DNA of 64,000 nt, taken from assembly GCA_031216915.1 (NCBI GenBank), contig CM062294.1, positions 391,583,217-391,647,216 of the forward strand. The letters run 5' to 3'. The stretch's first letter is position 1, and each line of letters starts with the position of its first letter. This stretch comes from Pictodentalium vernedei. Lineage: Eukaryota > Mollusca > Scaphopoda > Dentaliida > Dentaliidae. This document shows positions 24,790 to 36,267 of this stretch, piece by piece. Both the position numbers and the translations under genes were made by a program. The notes beneath the pieces are model-generated. The model saw only the letters and a list, made by a program, of their open reading frames with translations, was not told the DNA's origin and did no database searches.

Positions 24790-27277
24790 GTTTCAGTGCC
24801 TGGAGTCATGTTTTCAGTTTCTGTTCACTTTTGCTTTTGTTGATAGCGGTTACTTCTGATGGTGATTACTTGTCTTCTATTAGTTCTGCTCGTAGCCAGA
24901 TACATTAATATTGTCTGGAAGTGTTGCATTAATTTTTTAAAATGTTTTAAAAATCTTGTCCACACTTAGGCTTTTTTGGGATCCATTTGGACTCATTGTT
25001 CCCATTGGGAACTTGGGCTCTTCTGAAAATTTTTCAAAAAATTTTTTTTTTAAATTATTTTTTCGAAATGTTATAATGGATTATATTATATTATGTATCT
25101 TTGTTTCAAGGGTTAGTGCGAGTATTATGACTGTTTATATTTTTTTTTTTTCAAGATGAAAAAATATTGTTCAATTGTAAGGCGAGGAAATCTTCTGCTT
25201 ATTCTCATGTTCATTGTGTTTCTTGTAGTCAATGTACTTGCACTAATTCTTGCTCAGTGTGTGCTAATTGGAATGACAACGTTGGAGACAGTATTTTGTT
25301 AGCGGTGAGGGGTCCATTCCGGTCCTCTCTCCGCAAGGTCACTCTAGTTTATCAGTCTCTTTTTCAGAAGAACAAGAACCGGGTGATGTTTCCGTGATGT
25401 CTTCAACAAGTGTGTCTCCATCATTGCAGTATTAGGGCTAGCAGCTAAGTGCTCATGGAAATACGACAATTGCCAAAGAGGTCCCTAGTAGGATCGAAGG
25501 CGTTGATAGTCCGCCCGGTGCAGCGACCATTCATCGAATGGCTCGGCAGCTGGGTTCGTCCGTTGCAGTCCAGGGAAGCAGTTTGGGTGATGCAAGCACT
25601 ATAAACAGGGAATGTGCACACCCAGCAACGATGGATCCGAGGATAGTACGGAGGAAGCCTGTCAGTCCGGTAGCTAGCTCGTCCAGGTCTATCCGGACTG
25701 TGAGCGAGAGAGGCCCCCTCTCTCTTACAACAACATCTTCACCGCGATGTTGTTGTATGTTCGTTTGTTAGTCGGAGCATACGTCCACTCCTCCTGCTCG
25801 GGACGCTGCGTTGCATAGACAGTCCGATGCGGCTGTTCTATTGGTTTCCTCATCCCCACATCAGCACACATGACCGCACCTTGGCTATGTGACCACAGAT
25901 TTTCAGGGTACGTTCGCATATTATATAAATGCAGGAATGAACGTCCCTGGGGCTCCTGCTTCACCGACAAGGGAATCCACATCGACCAGGTCACTCCATC
26001 CGCTAGCCAAGGACATGAGGCCTTTCTAGTTGGGACATTCACATATTATATAAATGAAGGAATGAACGTCCCTGGAGCTTCCAGCGGCTATTTAACGAAA
26101 GACCGCAGCTCCTCAGGCCTCATTGAGGAACAAGAACAGGGTAATGTTTCCGTGATGTCTTCGAAAAGTATGCTTCCGTCATCACAGTCAAATGAAGAGC
26201 TAGGTAGGATCAACGGCTTTGGCATCCGCTAGCCCGCCCGGTTTAGCAATCATTCATCGAATGGCTCGGCTGCCGGGTTCGTCCATTGCAATCCAGGAAG
26301 GAGATTTGGGTGATGCGAGCACTACAAAATACAACATGCACACCCAGTGACGGCAGATACGAGGATGGTACGAAGGAAGCCTATTAGTCCGGTTCCTAGC
26401 TCGTCCAGCTCTGCACAGGCTGTGAGCGAGAGAGGTCCCTCTCCCGTACAACAACGTCTGGGCCCAGATATTGTGGTACAGAACGTTCCTCCGTCGGAGC
26501 ATACGTCCACCACTCGGGATGCTCCGTTATATAGACAGTCCGGAGAGACTGCTCTATTGGCTAACCCATCCTCACTGCAGCACACACGACTGCACCTTGG
26601 CTATGTGACCAGTGATATTCAGCCAACCTTGCCGACCAGGAATTCACGGCGACCAGGTCATGCCATCCGGTAGCCAAGGATATGAGGCCTTCATACTCCG
26701 GACGTTCGCATAAAGAAGTATGCAGGAGTCAGCGTCCTAGGAGTTTCCAGAGGCTAAACCTTGTAAGACCGCAGCTCCACAGGTCTCCGTTACGGACATG
26801 CTATTGCAGATAGCACAAATTATCGCAGCATCCCAGCAACCGACAGAAACTCTGTCAGATCAGGAATTATCCAAAGAAGCTGGGTCGGGACGTTCCACTG
26901 CAAGTGCAGGCACGGACGACCAAGAATTACAAGTGGTCCGACAGGATGGCGAAAGGGATACGGAGTAGTTGGAATTTTCCCTTTCGGAACAACATAAATT
27001 ACCGTAGAGTTCATCCGGCTTTATCTTTCTGATGTTGTTCCTCCAGACCAAAATGCTGCGTTGCCGAATAAGAAACTGATAGCGCCACTGGACACAGAAT
27101 TCTTTAATCGGTTTAGGGACATCGTCCCTGAGTTTCCGACACAATCCAGAAATGTCTCATGGACATTTGAACTATTGAATGACGCTATATATAAACTTGC
27201 TACCAAACGTGCAGGTCCGGTTTCTTATCGACAAATGATCTACATCTGCCTTTTATCAATTCAAGGAATAATTCGAA

Positions 27278-27979
27278 ATGGCAGGACAGGGCATTCCGAG
27301 AGTTCCTCTGCGTCTAGACGACCAGGCCGAAGACCTAGAATTGTCTATACTGTCGTCTATGTCTATTCCAACCATGACGTTTGAAACGACAATATCGTCT
27401 AACAGGGCTAGTTTAAACGCATTATCGTACGCAGTTCACCTTACCAGAGCGTTATCATTACGTCTCAAAGGAAAAGAATTCCAGGATGTACAAACCTCCT
27501 TAGTTCTTTCGAGGTCCATAGCATTCTCCACGTATAACTGCCCTTTCAGTGGCGATCTGGAGTTACACGTGATGCGGCCCTGGCTACATCCACGCGTGTG
27601 GATAGTAAGGTGAAAAACTCTCAGAGTTGCTCTGGTCTCCGGAGAGCTTCTCTTCGACGGTAAGCTTTCTGCAATCTATGATCAGATAACTAAGAAAGCT
27701 TCAGACTCTCTGCTATTCAAATCCGCTTCTACAAAGTCGGATTCAGCGAAGAAGAGTAGGACAGGCACTTCTGGGGTGAATACATCCAAGGGAAGTTCCT
27801 ATAGTGGTTCTTATGCGTCCTCTAGGTCTTACTCTAGAGACCGCCAGGGAAGCGACTCAGGTACGGGCCGTAATACTGGCCGAGACAACCGGTCAGACGT
27901 TCCTAGGTCGACAGGGCAAGGTGCGGGCCATGGAGGACGTGGTTTCTCCTTCCGCAAGCCTCGAACGTCCAGGAGGTGA
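27278..27979 (+). pseudogene. DIRS gag-like remnant of B
   Basis: The start MAGQGIPRVPLRLDDQ corresponds to the gag-like start in the young copies (MAEQGIPRVHMRLDG). The 3' part encodes a Ser/Gly/Arg-rich tail (SYSGSYASSRSYSRDR, GAGHGGRGFSFRKPR) typical of DIRS first reading frames, which are thought to coat the RNA. It precedes the RT-like part. It is broken; only a fossil is present. Confidence 0.7.
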
Positions 27980-27999
27980 TGGTATAAACCTCTATCGTG

Positions 28000-29020
28000 T
28001 TCCAGTACGCGGAAGACTGTCGAGTTTCTCAACCAATTGGGAGTCGATTATGGACGACCCTTGGGTTAGAGGAGTGATTTCGGAAGGACTAAAACTGTCC
28101 TTCAAAAGGAAACCTCCGTTAACTCGAAGTCCAAGATGGACTCCGCTTCCGTCATTTCCACAGAAAGAGGCTCTCTTCTATCAGAGGTCCAGTCTCTTCT
28201 GGAGAAGAACGCGATAGAGGTCGTAGAAAACCAGGAATCTCCAGGTTTCTACAGGTTTCTACAGCCATCTCTTTCTGGTTCCGAAACCAGACGGCTCGCT
28301 TCCATCATTTCCGCAGAAAGAGGCTCTCTTCTATCAGAGGTCCAGTCTCTTCTGGAGAAGAACGCGATAGAGGTCGTAGAAAACCAGGAATCTCCAGGTT
28401 TCTACAGCCATCTTTTTCTGGTTCCGAAACCAGATGGCTCGTTCCGTCCAGTCATAGATCTGAGCTGGATAAACAAGCTGATCGTGGCTCCAAAATTCTA
28501 TATGGAGACCATCCGATTGGTCAGAGCGAGTATTCGGGGTGAACGACTATGCTACGAGCATAGATCTCAAGGATGCGTACTTTCACGTCATGGTACATCT
28601 GGCATTCAGAAAGTATCTTCGCTCCGCCATCCTAGGAGTCGTGTTTCAGTTCCGAGCAATGTGCTTCGGTTTGAATCTAGCGCCCTGGGCTTTCACTTGA
28701 ATAATGAACTTTCCCTAGCTCATTCGTCGGCCTACCTGGGCGACATTCTTCAAAGGTACGGCAACGAGTTAACTCTTCAGAACGATGTGCAGATTCTGCT
28801 TCTATTGTTCCGACGTCCCAGTTTCATAGCAAACGAGGAGAAGTCGGATGTTGTGCCGTTCAAGTCATTCACCCACCTGGGGATGAGCTTCGAGACGCAC
28901 AACAATCTCGTTCATCTGCCGTTAATCAGAGCGAATTTAGTCAGTTGTTACGCTCGCTATGGTATTCACTCAGACAAAGTTACAGCGAGAGAATTCATGA
29001 GACTGATAGGTATCTGATTC
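28000..29020 (+). pseudogene. DIRS reverse-transcriptase-like remnant of B
   Basis: Characteristic DIRS RT N-terminal phrases are visible: NWESIMDDPWVRGVISEG, LLEKNAIEVVENQESPGF and LVPKPDGSFRPVIDLS, followed by a region like the RT palm. In an active element this enzyme copies element RNA into DNA. This is the only RT core I recognise in the window, and its absence from the young copies is why I call those non-autonomous. It is broken by several changes. Confidence 0.8.
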
Positions 29021-29074
29021 AGAATTGGAGGGTGTAGATTCATTCGCTCGATACAGACATCCTCTTGTCAAATC

Positions 29075-29700
29075 AAGTGAAACAAGAGATTCAGACTTGG
29101 GCAGATATTCAGTGGTTAACTCAGGGAGTTCCACTGCAATTGCCGGATCCGAGTTTTACTATTATGACAGATGCCAGTCAAACAGGTTGGAGCGCAACAT
29201 TAGCCCAACGGATTTGAAGTGCCAGGGTCTTCGGGATCCGCAGTTCCTAATCAAGCACATGAACATCAAAGAAATGGTGTCTATTTGGCTTGCGCTACAT
29301 CATTGGATGAACATTATTTTGAATGCACACATGCAAATTCTGGTCGACAATACGACGGTAATAGCGTATATTCGGAACCAGGGAGGCACTCATTCCATTC
29401 TGTTATTCAAGTTAATGGAATGAATCCTTCTGTTTGTGCTAGAACATCAAGTTCTCCTATCGGTCCGTCATATTCTGGGTCATCTGAACATATTAGCAGA
29501 CTCCCTTTCATGGAGGGGTCTCTTGTTGCTGTCAGAATGGACTCTCAACAAACGAGTATTCAATCAGATTTGCTACCAATGTGAGCGGCCAGTGATAGAC
29601 TTCTTTGCGACGCATCTCAACAATCAGTTGCAGACGTATGTGTCACCATGTCCGGAACCTCGAGCATTTGCAGTAGACGCTCTATCGATCTCGTGAGTTG
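29075..29700 (+). pseudogene. DIRS RNase H-like remnant of B
   Basis: The motifs MTDASQTGWSATL (first catalytic Asp region), LVDNTTVIAYIRNQGGTHS and VRHILGHLNILADSLS match the RNase H domain that follows RT in DIRS elements. The downstream phrase CERPVIDFFATHLNNQLQTY is the usual C-terminal neighbour. The same phrases, more decayed, are found in A1 and the young copies. It is broken. Confidence 0.8.
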
Positions 29701-29869
29701 GAATGATAGGATATGCATATCCTCCAGCGCCGTTGTTTCAGCAGATATTGCTCAAGATAAAACAATGTGAATGCAATTCTGTTGGTAGCATCTCTGTCTC
29801 CACAGAGACCATGGATTAATCTACTCAGGTGTCTGTTGTGGGACATGCCGTGGAAGCTTCCTCCACATT

Positions 29870-30130
29870 TCAGTCCATTCTATTGCTAGATGGATTCAAT
29901 TAACTATCCGTACTGCTTATGATAAATTATCTTCAACTCAGCAGTCTGTGCTTAAGATTTCAGCGCATGAAGTAAGAGCTCTATCTACTTCTTGGGCTTA
30001 TGCTAATAGTGTTGCAATTTACAGATCTATTGAAGGCCGCATATTGGTCTCGGCCTTCCACTTTCACAAATTTTTATCTTAAGAAATATTGAGTCCATTT
30101 CTGGAGATCTGTATTGTTTAGGTCCGTTAT
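29870..30130 (+). pseudogene. DIRS tyrosine-recombinase-like remnant of B (C-terminal part)
   Basis: The phrase LKISAHEVRALSTSWAYA includes the HxxR motif of tyrosine recombinases (His at 29966). It is preceded by WIQLTIRTAYDKLSSTQQ. This enzyme would integrate the circular DNA without duplicating the target. The same motif, AHEVR, is kept in all five other DIRS copies. It is broken; a methyltransferase domain, found in some DIRS elements, was not recognised. Confidence 0.7.
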
Positions 30131-30241
30131 CTGTTGCTCAGAATGTTGTCCACTAAACAGTTGCAACTATAGTTATGCAGGCTTTCTGTTCCGGCAGTGA
30201 CTCTGTCCTGCTGCCCTCTTCGCTCTAGGGTATTTGATCCA

Positions 30242-30255
30242 GGGGGGGGGGGGGG
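30242..30255 (+). repeat. Run of 14 G in B
   Basis: This matches the shorter G run in every DIRS copy (for example 3672-3685), located between GACCCAGGGCAAGAAA-type text and GGGTGTTCCCTT. The run length differs from copy to copy, so it is a slippage-prone site within the family. Confidence 0.8.
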
Positions 30256-30749
30256 AGGGTGTTCCCTTAGGTCACCTGCTTTATATTGTAAAGCAAGGGA
30301 ATACCTCCTTTGGAGTCAGTAATTCCGAGTCAGTGTCGGGATGGTTTTAGAGTATAAAGCTAATGTTAACTCATCCATGTTATATTTTTAAAGTGTAGCT
30401 CGGTGTGAAACATTTGTATATGTCACGTTTCACATGGGCGTTAATATACAATCTTCGGACACTTTTAATGAGTATAAACAGTTTCATTTCTCTGGACTTC
30501 CTTTATTTATTGGCTTTCCTTTAAAAATAATTAGCATAACAAGTTATACTGGATGTTAATAGAGATCATTGATGTTATTGTGCTCAATTGCAGAATGCTG
30601 CTGTGTCTTTCTTTTTGATGCAAATAAGAAAGATACATGTAAAGATTATTTCTCCTTTTCTCCTCGAGGGGATAATTCTGTTATATGTAGTTGAGCCTAT
30701 TGGATTTTCCTTTATGTCCTAGGCCCTCCAACCTTTTTACTATTCAGCT

Positions 30750-30832
30750 AAGTCTGGGTCATTGGTACAGTATAAAAATGTTAAAAAATTTATAGTAATT
30801 TATACATTTTTTATACTTACCAAAACCCAGAC
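30750..30832 (+). repeat. DIRS internal complementary region of B
   Basis: Same construction as in the young copies, with B-type changes such as AAGTCTGGG in the first half. Confidence 0.85.
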
Positions 30833-30904
30833 GGGGATGGCCCTCCCATGAGTTGGGAACTCATACCTCTCCGCTGAGTACATAACGCTTACCAGGCACT
30901 GGTT

Positions 30905-31132
30905 GTAAGAATGATAACTGCGCCAGTTTCGAGACCTTGACACTGCACATGCGCAGGAGAGTAAAAGTATGGAAGACCATATAGGACATGTAATTTTCAG
31001 TTTTTGATGCAAATTTTGGGGATGGGGGGGTAAAATTTGTGTTTGGCCCTAAATATTTAAGAGTTAGCACCAGCTATGTCTGGGTCATTGGCACAGTATA
31101 AAAAATATATAAATTACTATAAATTTGTTAAC
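30905..31132 (+). repeat. Right inverted terminal repeat of B
   Basis: This pairs with 6171-6375 across the two inserted blocks. It has the B-type phrase GACCATATAGGAC and ends in TTTGTTAAC. Confidence 0.8.
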
Positions 31133-32270
31133 ATTTTCAAATGCCCATACAGAGAACTCTTATTTGGTATTAAGCATCATTAGGACCAGTAGAATGCAGT
31201 GGTAACAAAATTGCCTTGAGTTTTGTCAGGGTGTTCTGTTGAGAATGGGGTGGGAGGAGGCGGGGGGGGGGGGGGGGGGGGGGGGGGCACCATCGAAAAA
31301 TTCTGAGCATATTTGCAAAATTTTTTTTAAACATTTCTTCCCCAGAACCAGTGATCAGAATCTTTTCATATTTAGTACACAGCACCCATAAGGGATTCAG
31401 ATACAAGTTTGTTAAAATTAAGCCCCTTGGTTCATGTTTGGGCTCAATATAGGAGCCTGAATTTTAACTAGTATGCGTTATAATCTTTGTTATGAGAGTC
31501 AGATTTAAATCAAGCCCCTCTGTTAATATTTGGGCTTCCTATGTGTGCCCAAATTTTAACTTAATGCAACACGGGAATAATCTTTAAAAATCTTCTTCAG
31601 CTCCACCAGTCGGACTCTATTGATATTTGGTATACAGTATCCTTAGGGAGGTCAGATCTAAATTTGTTCAAACCAAGTCCCTGGGTTAATATTTGGGCTC
31701 CCTATTGGAGTCTGAATTTTAACGTAGTCCAGTATAATGAATAATCTTTAAAACTTCTTCTTCTTCCCCAGAACTACTGGTCAGAATCTTTTGATATATG
31801 GTATACAAAATCCTTATAGTGGTCAGTATCAAGTTTGTTCAAAGCAAATCCATCAGTTAATAATTGGGGTCACTGTTGGGGCTCGAATTTTAACTTAATG
31901 CAACACAGGGAATAATATTTTAAAATCTTCTTTTTCAGATTCACAACTCAGAATCTGTTAATATTGGTTATATAGCATCCTAATAGAGAAGATTGAAGTT
32001 TATTCAAAGCAGGTTCCTCAGTTAATATATGGGCTCCCAAAACATAGTGCAATATAAAGAAAATCTTTAAAATCTTCTTCTAATCCACCAGTCAGAATCT
32101 TTTGATATTTGCTATACAGCCCTCATATGGAGGTCAGATCTAAGTTTGTTCAAATCAAGTATCTGGGTTAATATTGGGGCTCCCTATTGGAGCCTGAATT
32201 TTAACTTAGTCCAATATGAGGAATAATCTTTAAAACTTTTCTCCTCCAGAACCACCAGTCAGAATATTTT
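31133..32270 (+). repeat. E1 tandem core, units of about 165 bp
   Basis: The phrase GATATTTGGTATACAG (with variants) recurs at about 31345, 31618, 31790, 31955 and 32100, each followed by GGTCAG and AAGTTTGTTCAAA. Units are diverged, so the array is old. It resumes after element G at 35660. A 26-G run lies at 31262-31287. Confidence 0.7.
31262..31287 (+). repeat. Run of 26 G
   Basis: Long G homopolymer within E1; a second run of the same length lies at 35842-35867 in the same element. Confidence 0.9.
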
Positions 32271-35200
32271 CAGCTCAACTTGACAAAGTCAAGATAAGCT
32301 ATTGCCATCACGCGTGCTTTAGAACGGGCTACACCCCGCAGTTCTTGTCTGATCATCACGAAATTTCATATGCAGGTTTGGGGTCATGTCTAGATGAGAA
32401 CGTCCCCTTTTGGTCGCGATTGCTCAACCGGTATGGCTGCCCGAGCCCAAAACCTGAAAACCATTTGCACAGTCTACAGGTTGTATTTATGAAGGGATTT
32501 CATTGAAACTTGGTAGGATGCCTCTGTATAATACCTAGATGAGTACGTCCCCTTTTGGGCATGATCTGTTAACCGTGATGGCTGCCCAAGCCTGAAACCC
32601 AAAAACTTTTAGAACAGTCTGCAGTTCATGTATAATATGGAGATGGAGAGATTTCTTTGTAACTTGGTAGGATGACTCCTTTCGATGTTTAGATGAGAAT
32701 TTCCTCATTTGGGCGTGATCTGTCAACCGTGACGACTGCCCGAGCCCAAAACCCGAAAACCTTTAGCACAGTCTACAGGTCATATTTATTGAGGAATTTC
32801 ATTGTAACTTGGTGGGTTGACTTCATATAATGTCTTGATGAGAAAGTCCCCTTTTGGACATGATTGCGCAACTGTGATGGCTACAGGGGCCCGAAAACCT
32901 TTAACACAGTCTACAGGTCATATTATGAAGGGATTTCATTGTAACTTGGTAGGATGACTCCAAATAATGTCTAGATGAGATCATCTCATTTTGATCTTGA
33001 TCATTCAGCCTTGATAGCTGCCAGAGCCCAAAAACCTTTAGTACAGGCAAAAGGTCATATTTATGGAAGGATTTCGTTGTAACCTGTTAGGTTGACTCCA
33101 TATAATGCCTAGATGATGACATCCCCTTTTGGTCGTGATTGGTCAACTGTGACGGCTACAGGTGCCCGAAGCCGAAAACCTTGTGCACAGTCTACAGGTC
33201 ATATTTATGAAGGGATTTCATTGTAACTTCAAAGGATCACTCCAAATGATGCCCAGATGAGAACGTCCCCTTTTGGTTGCGATCATTGAACCATGATGGC
33301 TGGCCGAGCCCGAAAACCTTTAGCACAGTCTACAGGTCATATTTATGAAGGGATTTCATTGTAACTTGGTAGGTTGACTTCATATAATGTCTAGATGAGA
33401 ACGTTCCCTTTTGGACACGATTGGGCAACTGTGGCGGTTACAAGGGCCCGAACCCCAAAAACCTTTAGAACAGTCTACAGGTCATAATTATGAAGGGATT
33501 TCATTGTAGCTTGGTAGGGTGACTCCAAATAATGTCTAGATGAGAACATCCCCTTTTGGTCATGATCATTCAGCCTTGATGGCTGGCCGAGCCCAAAGAC
33601 CTTTAGCATAGACTATAGGTCGTATTTATGGAAGGATTTCATTGTAACTTGTCAGGTTGACTCCATATAATGCCTAGATGATGACATTTCATTGTAACTT
33701 CGTAGGATCACTCCAGATGATGCCCAGATGAGAATGTCCCCTTTTGGTTGCAACCATTCAGCCATGATGGCTGGCCGAGCCCGAAGCCCGAAAACCTTTA
33801 GCACTGTCTACAGGTCATATTTATGGAGGGATTTCGTTGTAACTTGGTAGGTATGGCTTCATATAATGTCCAGATGAGAACTTCTCCTATTGGACACAAT
33901 TGGGCAACTGTGACAGCTACAGGGGCCCAAAGCCCAAACACCTTTAGAATAGTCTGCAGGTTATAATTATGAAGGGATTTTATTGTAGCTTGGTAGCATG
34001 ACTCCAAATAATGTCTAGATGAGAATGTCCCCTTTTGGTCGCGATCATTCAGCCTTGATGGCTGCCCGACCCCAAAAACCTTTAGCATAGTCTATAGGTC
34101 GTATTTATGGAAGGATTTCATTGTAACTTGTTAGGTTGACTCCATAGAATGCCTAGATGATGACATCCCCTTTTGGTCATGATTGGTCAACTGTGATGGC
34201 TACAGGTGCCCAAAGCCCAAAAATCTTGAGCACAGTCTACAGGTCATATTTATGAGGGGATTTCATTGTAACTTCGTAGGATCACTCCAGATGATGCCCA
34301 GATGAGAATGTCTCCTTTTGGTTGTGGTCATTCAACCATGACAGCTGCCCGACCCCAAAGCCCGAAAACCTTTAGCACAGTTTCAGGTCACATTTATGAA
34401 GGGATTTCATTATAACTTGGTAGGTTGCCTTCATATAATGTCTAGATGACAACAGCCCCTTTTGGACACCATTAGACAACTGTGACGGCTACAGGGGCCC
34501 GAAGCCCAAAAAACATTAGCACAGTCTACAGGTCATATTTATGAAGGGATTTCATTGTAACTTGGTAGGTTGACTTCATATAATGTCTAGATGAGAACAT
34601 CCCCTTTTGGACACCATTAGGCAACTGTGATGGCTACAGGGGCCCGAAGCCCAAAAAACTTCAGCACAGTCTACAGGTCATATTTATGAAGGGATTTCAT
34701 TGTAACTTGGTAGGTTGACTTCATATAATGTCTAGATGAGAACCGCCCCTTTTGGACACCATTAGGCAACTGTGATGGCTACAGGGGCCTGAAGCCCAAA
34801 AACCTTTAGCACAGTCTACAGGTGATATTTATGAAGGGATTTCATTGTACCTTGGTAGGATGACTCCAAATAATGTCTAGATGAGAACGTCCCCTTTTGG
34901 TTGCGATCATTCAGTCTTGATGGCTGCCCAAGCCCAAAACCTTTAGCATAGTCTATAGGTCATATTTATGGAAGGATTTCATTGGAACCTGTTAGTTTGA
35001 CTCCATATAATGCCTGGATGATGACATCCCCTTTTGGTCATGATTGGTCAGCTGTGACGGCTTCAGGGGCACAGTCTACAGGTCATATTTATGAAGGGAT
35101 TTCATTGTAACATTCATAGGATCACTCCAGATGATGCCCAGATGAGAATGTCTCCTTTTGGTTGCGATCATTCAACCATGATAGCTGCCCGAGCCCAAAG

Positions 35201-35659
35201 CCCAAAAAACTTTAGCACAGTCTACAGGTCATATTTATGAGGGGATTTCATTGTAACATGGTAGGTTGACTTCATATCATGTCTAAATGAGAATGTACCC
35301 TTTGGACGCAATTGGGAAACTGACGGCTACAGGGGCCCGAAGCCCGAAAACCTTTAGCACAGTCTACAGGCCATATTTATGAAGGGATTTCAATGTAACT
35401 TGATAGGATGACTCATTTTGGAATAATTTCACTGTAACGTGGTGACTTTCGTTGATATACGTTAACTGTGAGGGCCACATACATTAACTGTGAGGTCATA
35501 TTAACCCACCCCTCAGCTCTTTAGTACAATGTACATCTCATATTATTTTTATCAATAACATAGCATACAGGGAACAGAAATGAACATATTCCCAATTATC
35601 ACAATTCTTGTCTTATTTCATAATCCTTTTATAAACATTGAACATTGTCCTTTTCATTA
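32271..35659 (+). mobile_element. Pearl/HINE-like element G inside E1
   Basis: The 5' end is AGCTCAACTTGACAAAGTCAAG, a hairpin (CTTGAC/GTCAAG) that follows E1 text CAGAATATTTTC. The 3' end is CATTGTCCTTTTCATT, followed by E1 text ATATATGGTGCATAG. Uninterrupted E1 units read CAGAATCTTTTGATATTTGG, so the flanks join cleanly. The 5' terminus is shared with F and H, and the 3' end is a decayed form of theirs. The core is a tandem array of about 147-bp units. No protein coding is seen. Confidence 0.6.
32340..35440 (+). repeat. Tandem array in G, about 20 units near 147 bp
   Basis: Each unit reads roughly: CACAGTCTACAGGTCATA, TATGAAGGGATTTCATTG, TAACTTGGTAGG, TCTAGATGAGAACGTCCCC, TTTTGG, then CCCGAGCCC or GGGGCCCGAAGCC. 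Spacing of the CAGTCTACAGGTCATA phrase is about 140-152 bp. Two unit subtypes alternate in parts, TCGCGATCATTCAGCC and GACACCATTAGGCAAC. Confidence 0.85.
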
Positions 35660-35841
35660 TATATGGTGCATAGAATCCTTACAGGGATCAGATTCAAGTT
35701 TCTTCAAATCAAGTCCAGTTAATAAATGGGCTTTCTATGGAAGTGGAAATTTTACTATAGTGCAATGGTGATTAATCTTTAAAAATCTTCCTCTTCAGAT
35801 CCACCATTCAGAATGTATTGATATTTGGTATATGGCATCCT

Positions 35842-35867
35842 GGGGGGGGGGGGGGGGGGGGGGGGGG
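35842..35867 (+). repeat. Run of 26 G in E1
   Basis: It occupies the place where other units read CATCCTTAGGGGGG, so it looks like expansion of an existing G stretch in the core unit. Confidence 0.9.
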
Positions 35868-36071
35868 TGGAGGGAAAGGGGTCAGATTCAAGTTTGTTCA
35901 AGTTAAGTCCCAAGGTTGAAATTTGTATTACTGAAAATCTGGGCATTATCTCTGTGGTAGCATCCAAATGTTACAAAAAATCAACTGGCATGGACAACAG
36001 AGTTATAAATAATTAAATAGCTTCATCCCTCTGTAGTTTGTAACAAGTCACATTGGTCAGGTGAGTGTCTC

Positions 36072-36089
36072 GGGGCCCCATGGGGGCCC
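36072..36089 (+). repeat. 3'-terminal hairpin of E1
   Basis: GGGGCCCCATGGGGGCCC, a GC-rich stem in AT-rich surroundings, just before the element end TTTGT. The equivalent at the end of E2 is GGCCCCCTGGGGCC (56461-56474). Confidence 0.75.
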
Positions 36090-36094
36090 TTTGT

Positions 36095-36267
36095 TATCCA
36101 CTGATTATCAACTGATTAAGTTATTTTTGGTGTGTGACCTCACAGGACAATTAAATAAAATGAGTTTGCATACTGACCTCGCCCAACCTATTTTGCTGAA
36201 ACTAGTTGTCTGGAATGGGTTTATCGAACATTTTCTAAGCGATTATCAACCAATTCCAGTTATTTTG
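36095..36267. other. Short spacer between E1 and E4
   Basis: No gene or element recognised. The phrase GATTATCAACTGATT recurs as GATTATCAACCAATT at 36241, so it may be old tandem sequence. Confidence 0.3.

Larger units (their letters stand above)
6171..31132 (+). mobile_element. Older DIRS-type retrotransposon copy B, interrupted by A2 and element C
   Basis: B is carried in three segments (6171-6537, 13536-13893, 24784-31132), about 7.07 kb of own sequence, the same size as the young copies. The left end is ATTTTTATGCTG and the right end TTTGTTAAC. It is the only copy here in which gag-like, RT-like, RNase H-like and YR-like parts are all recognisable. Its two terminal repeats share family-specific variants but differ from each other at several positions per 100 bases, whereas the young copies have matching ends, so B is clearly older than A2 and A3. 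It is broken in many places (more than ten). The elements that interrupt it set a relative order: B, then C, then A3; and B, then A2. Confidence 0.85.
5676..36094 (+). mobile_element. Pearl/HINE-like element E1, interrupted by DIRS B and element G
   Basis: The 5' end follows a run of T and reads AGCTCAACCGACAGTC. The 3' end reads CAGGTGAGTGTCTC followed by a strong GGGGCCCC/GGGGGCCC hairpin (36072-36089) and TTTGT. Own segments are 5676-6170, 31133-32270 and 35660-36094, about 2.1 kb. The interior has a core repeat of roughly 165 bp. The sequence on the two sides of B reads through as one repeat when compared with uninterrupted relatives near 36710 and 38020, in the phrase GGAGCTAAAAAT followed by TTCAAATGCCC. 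Insertion after a T run, short complementary ends, tandem core and 3' hairpin match the known pearl/HINE plan (non-autonomous relatives of Helentrons). No Rep/helicase coding is seen. Confidence 0.65.

Noticed and set aside
32340-35440. CRISPR-like array
   Set aside because: Units are contiguous and related along their whole length, without unique spacers, in eukaryotic DNA.
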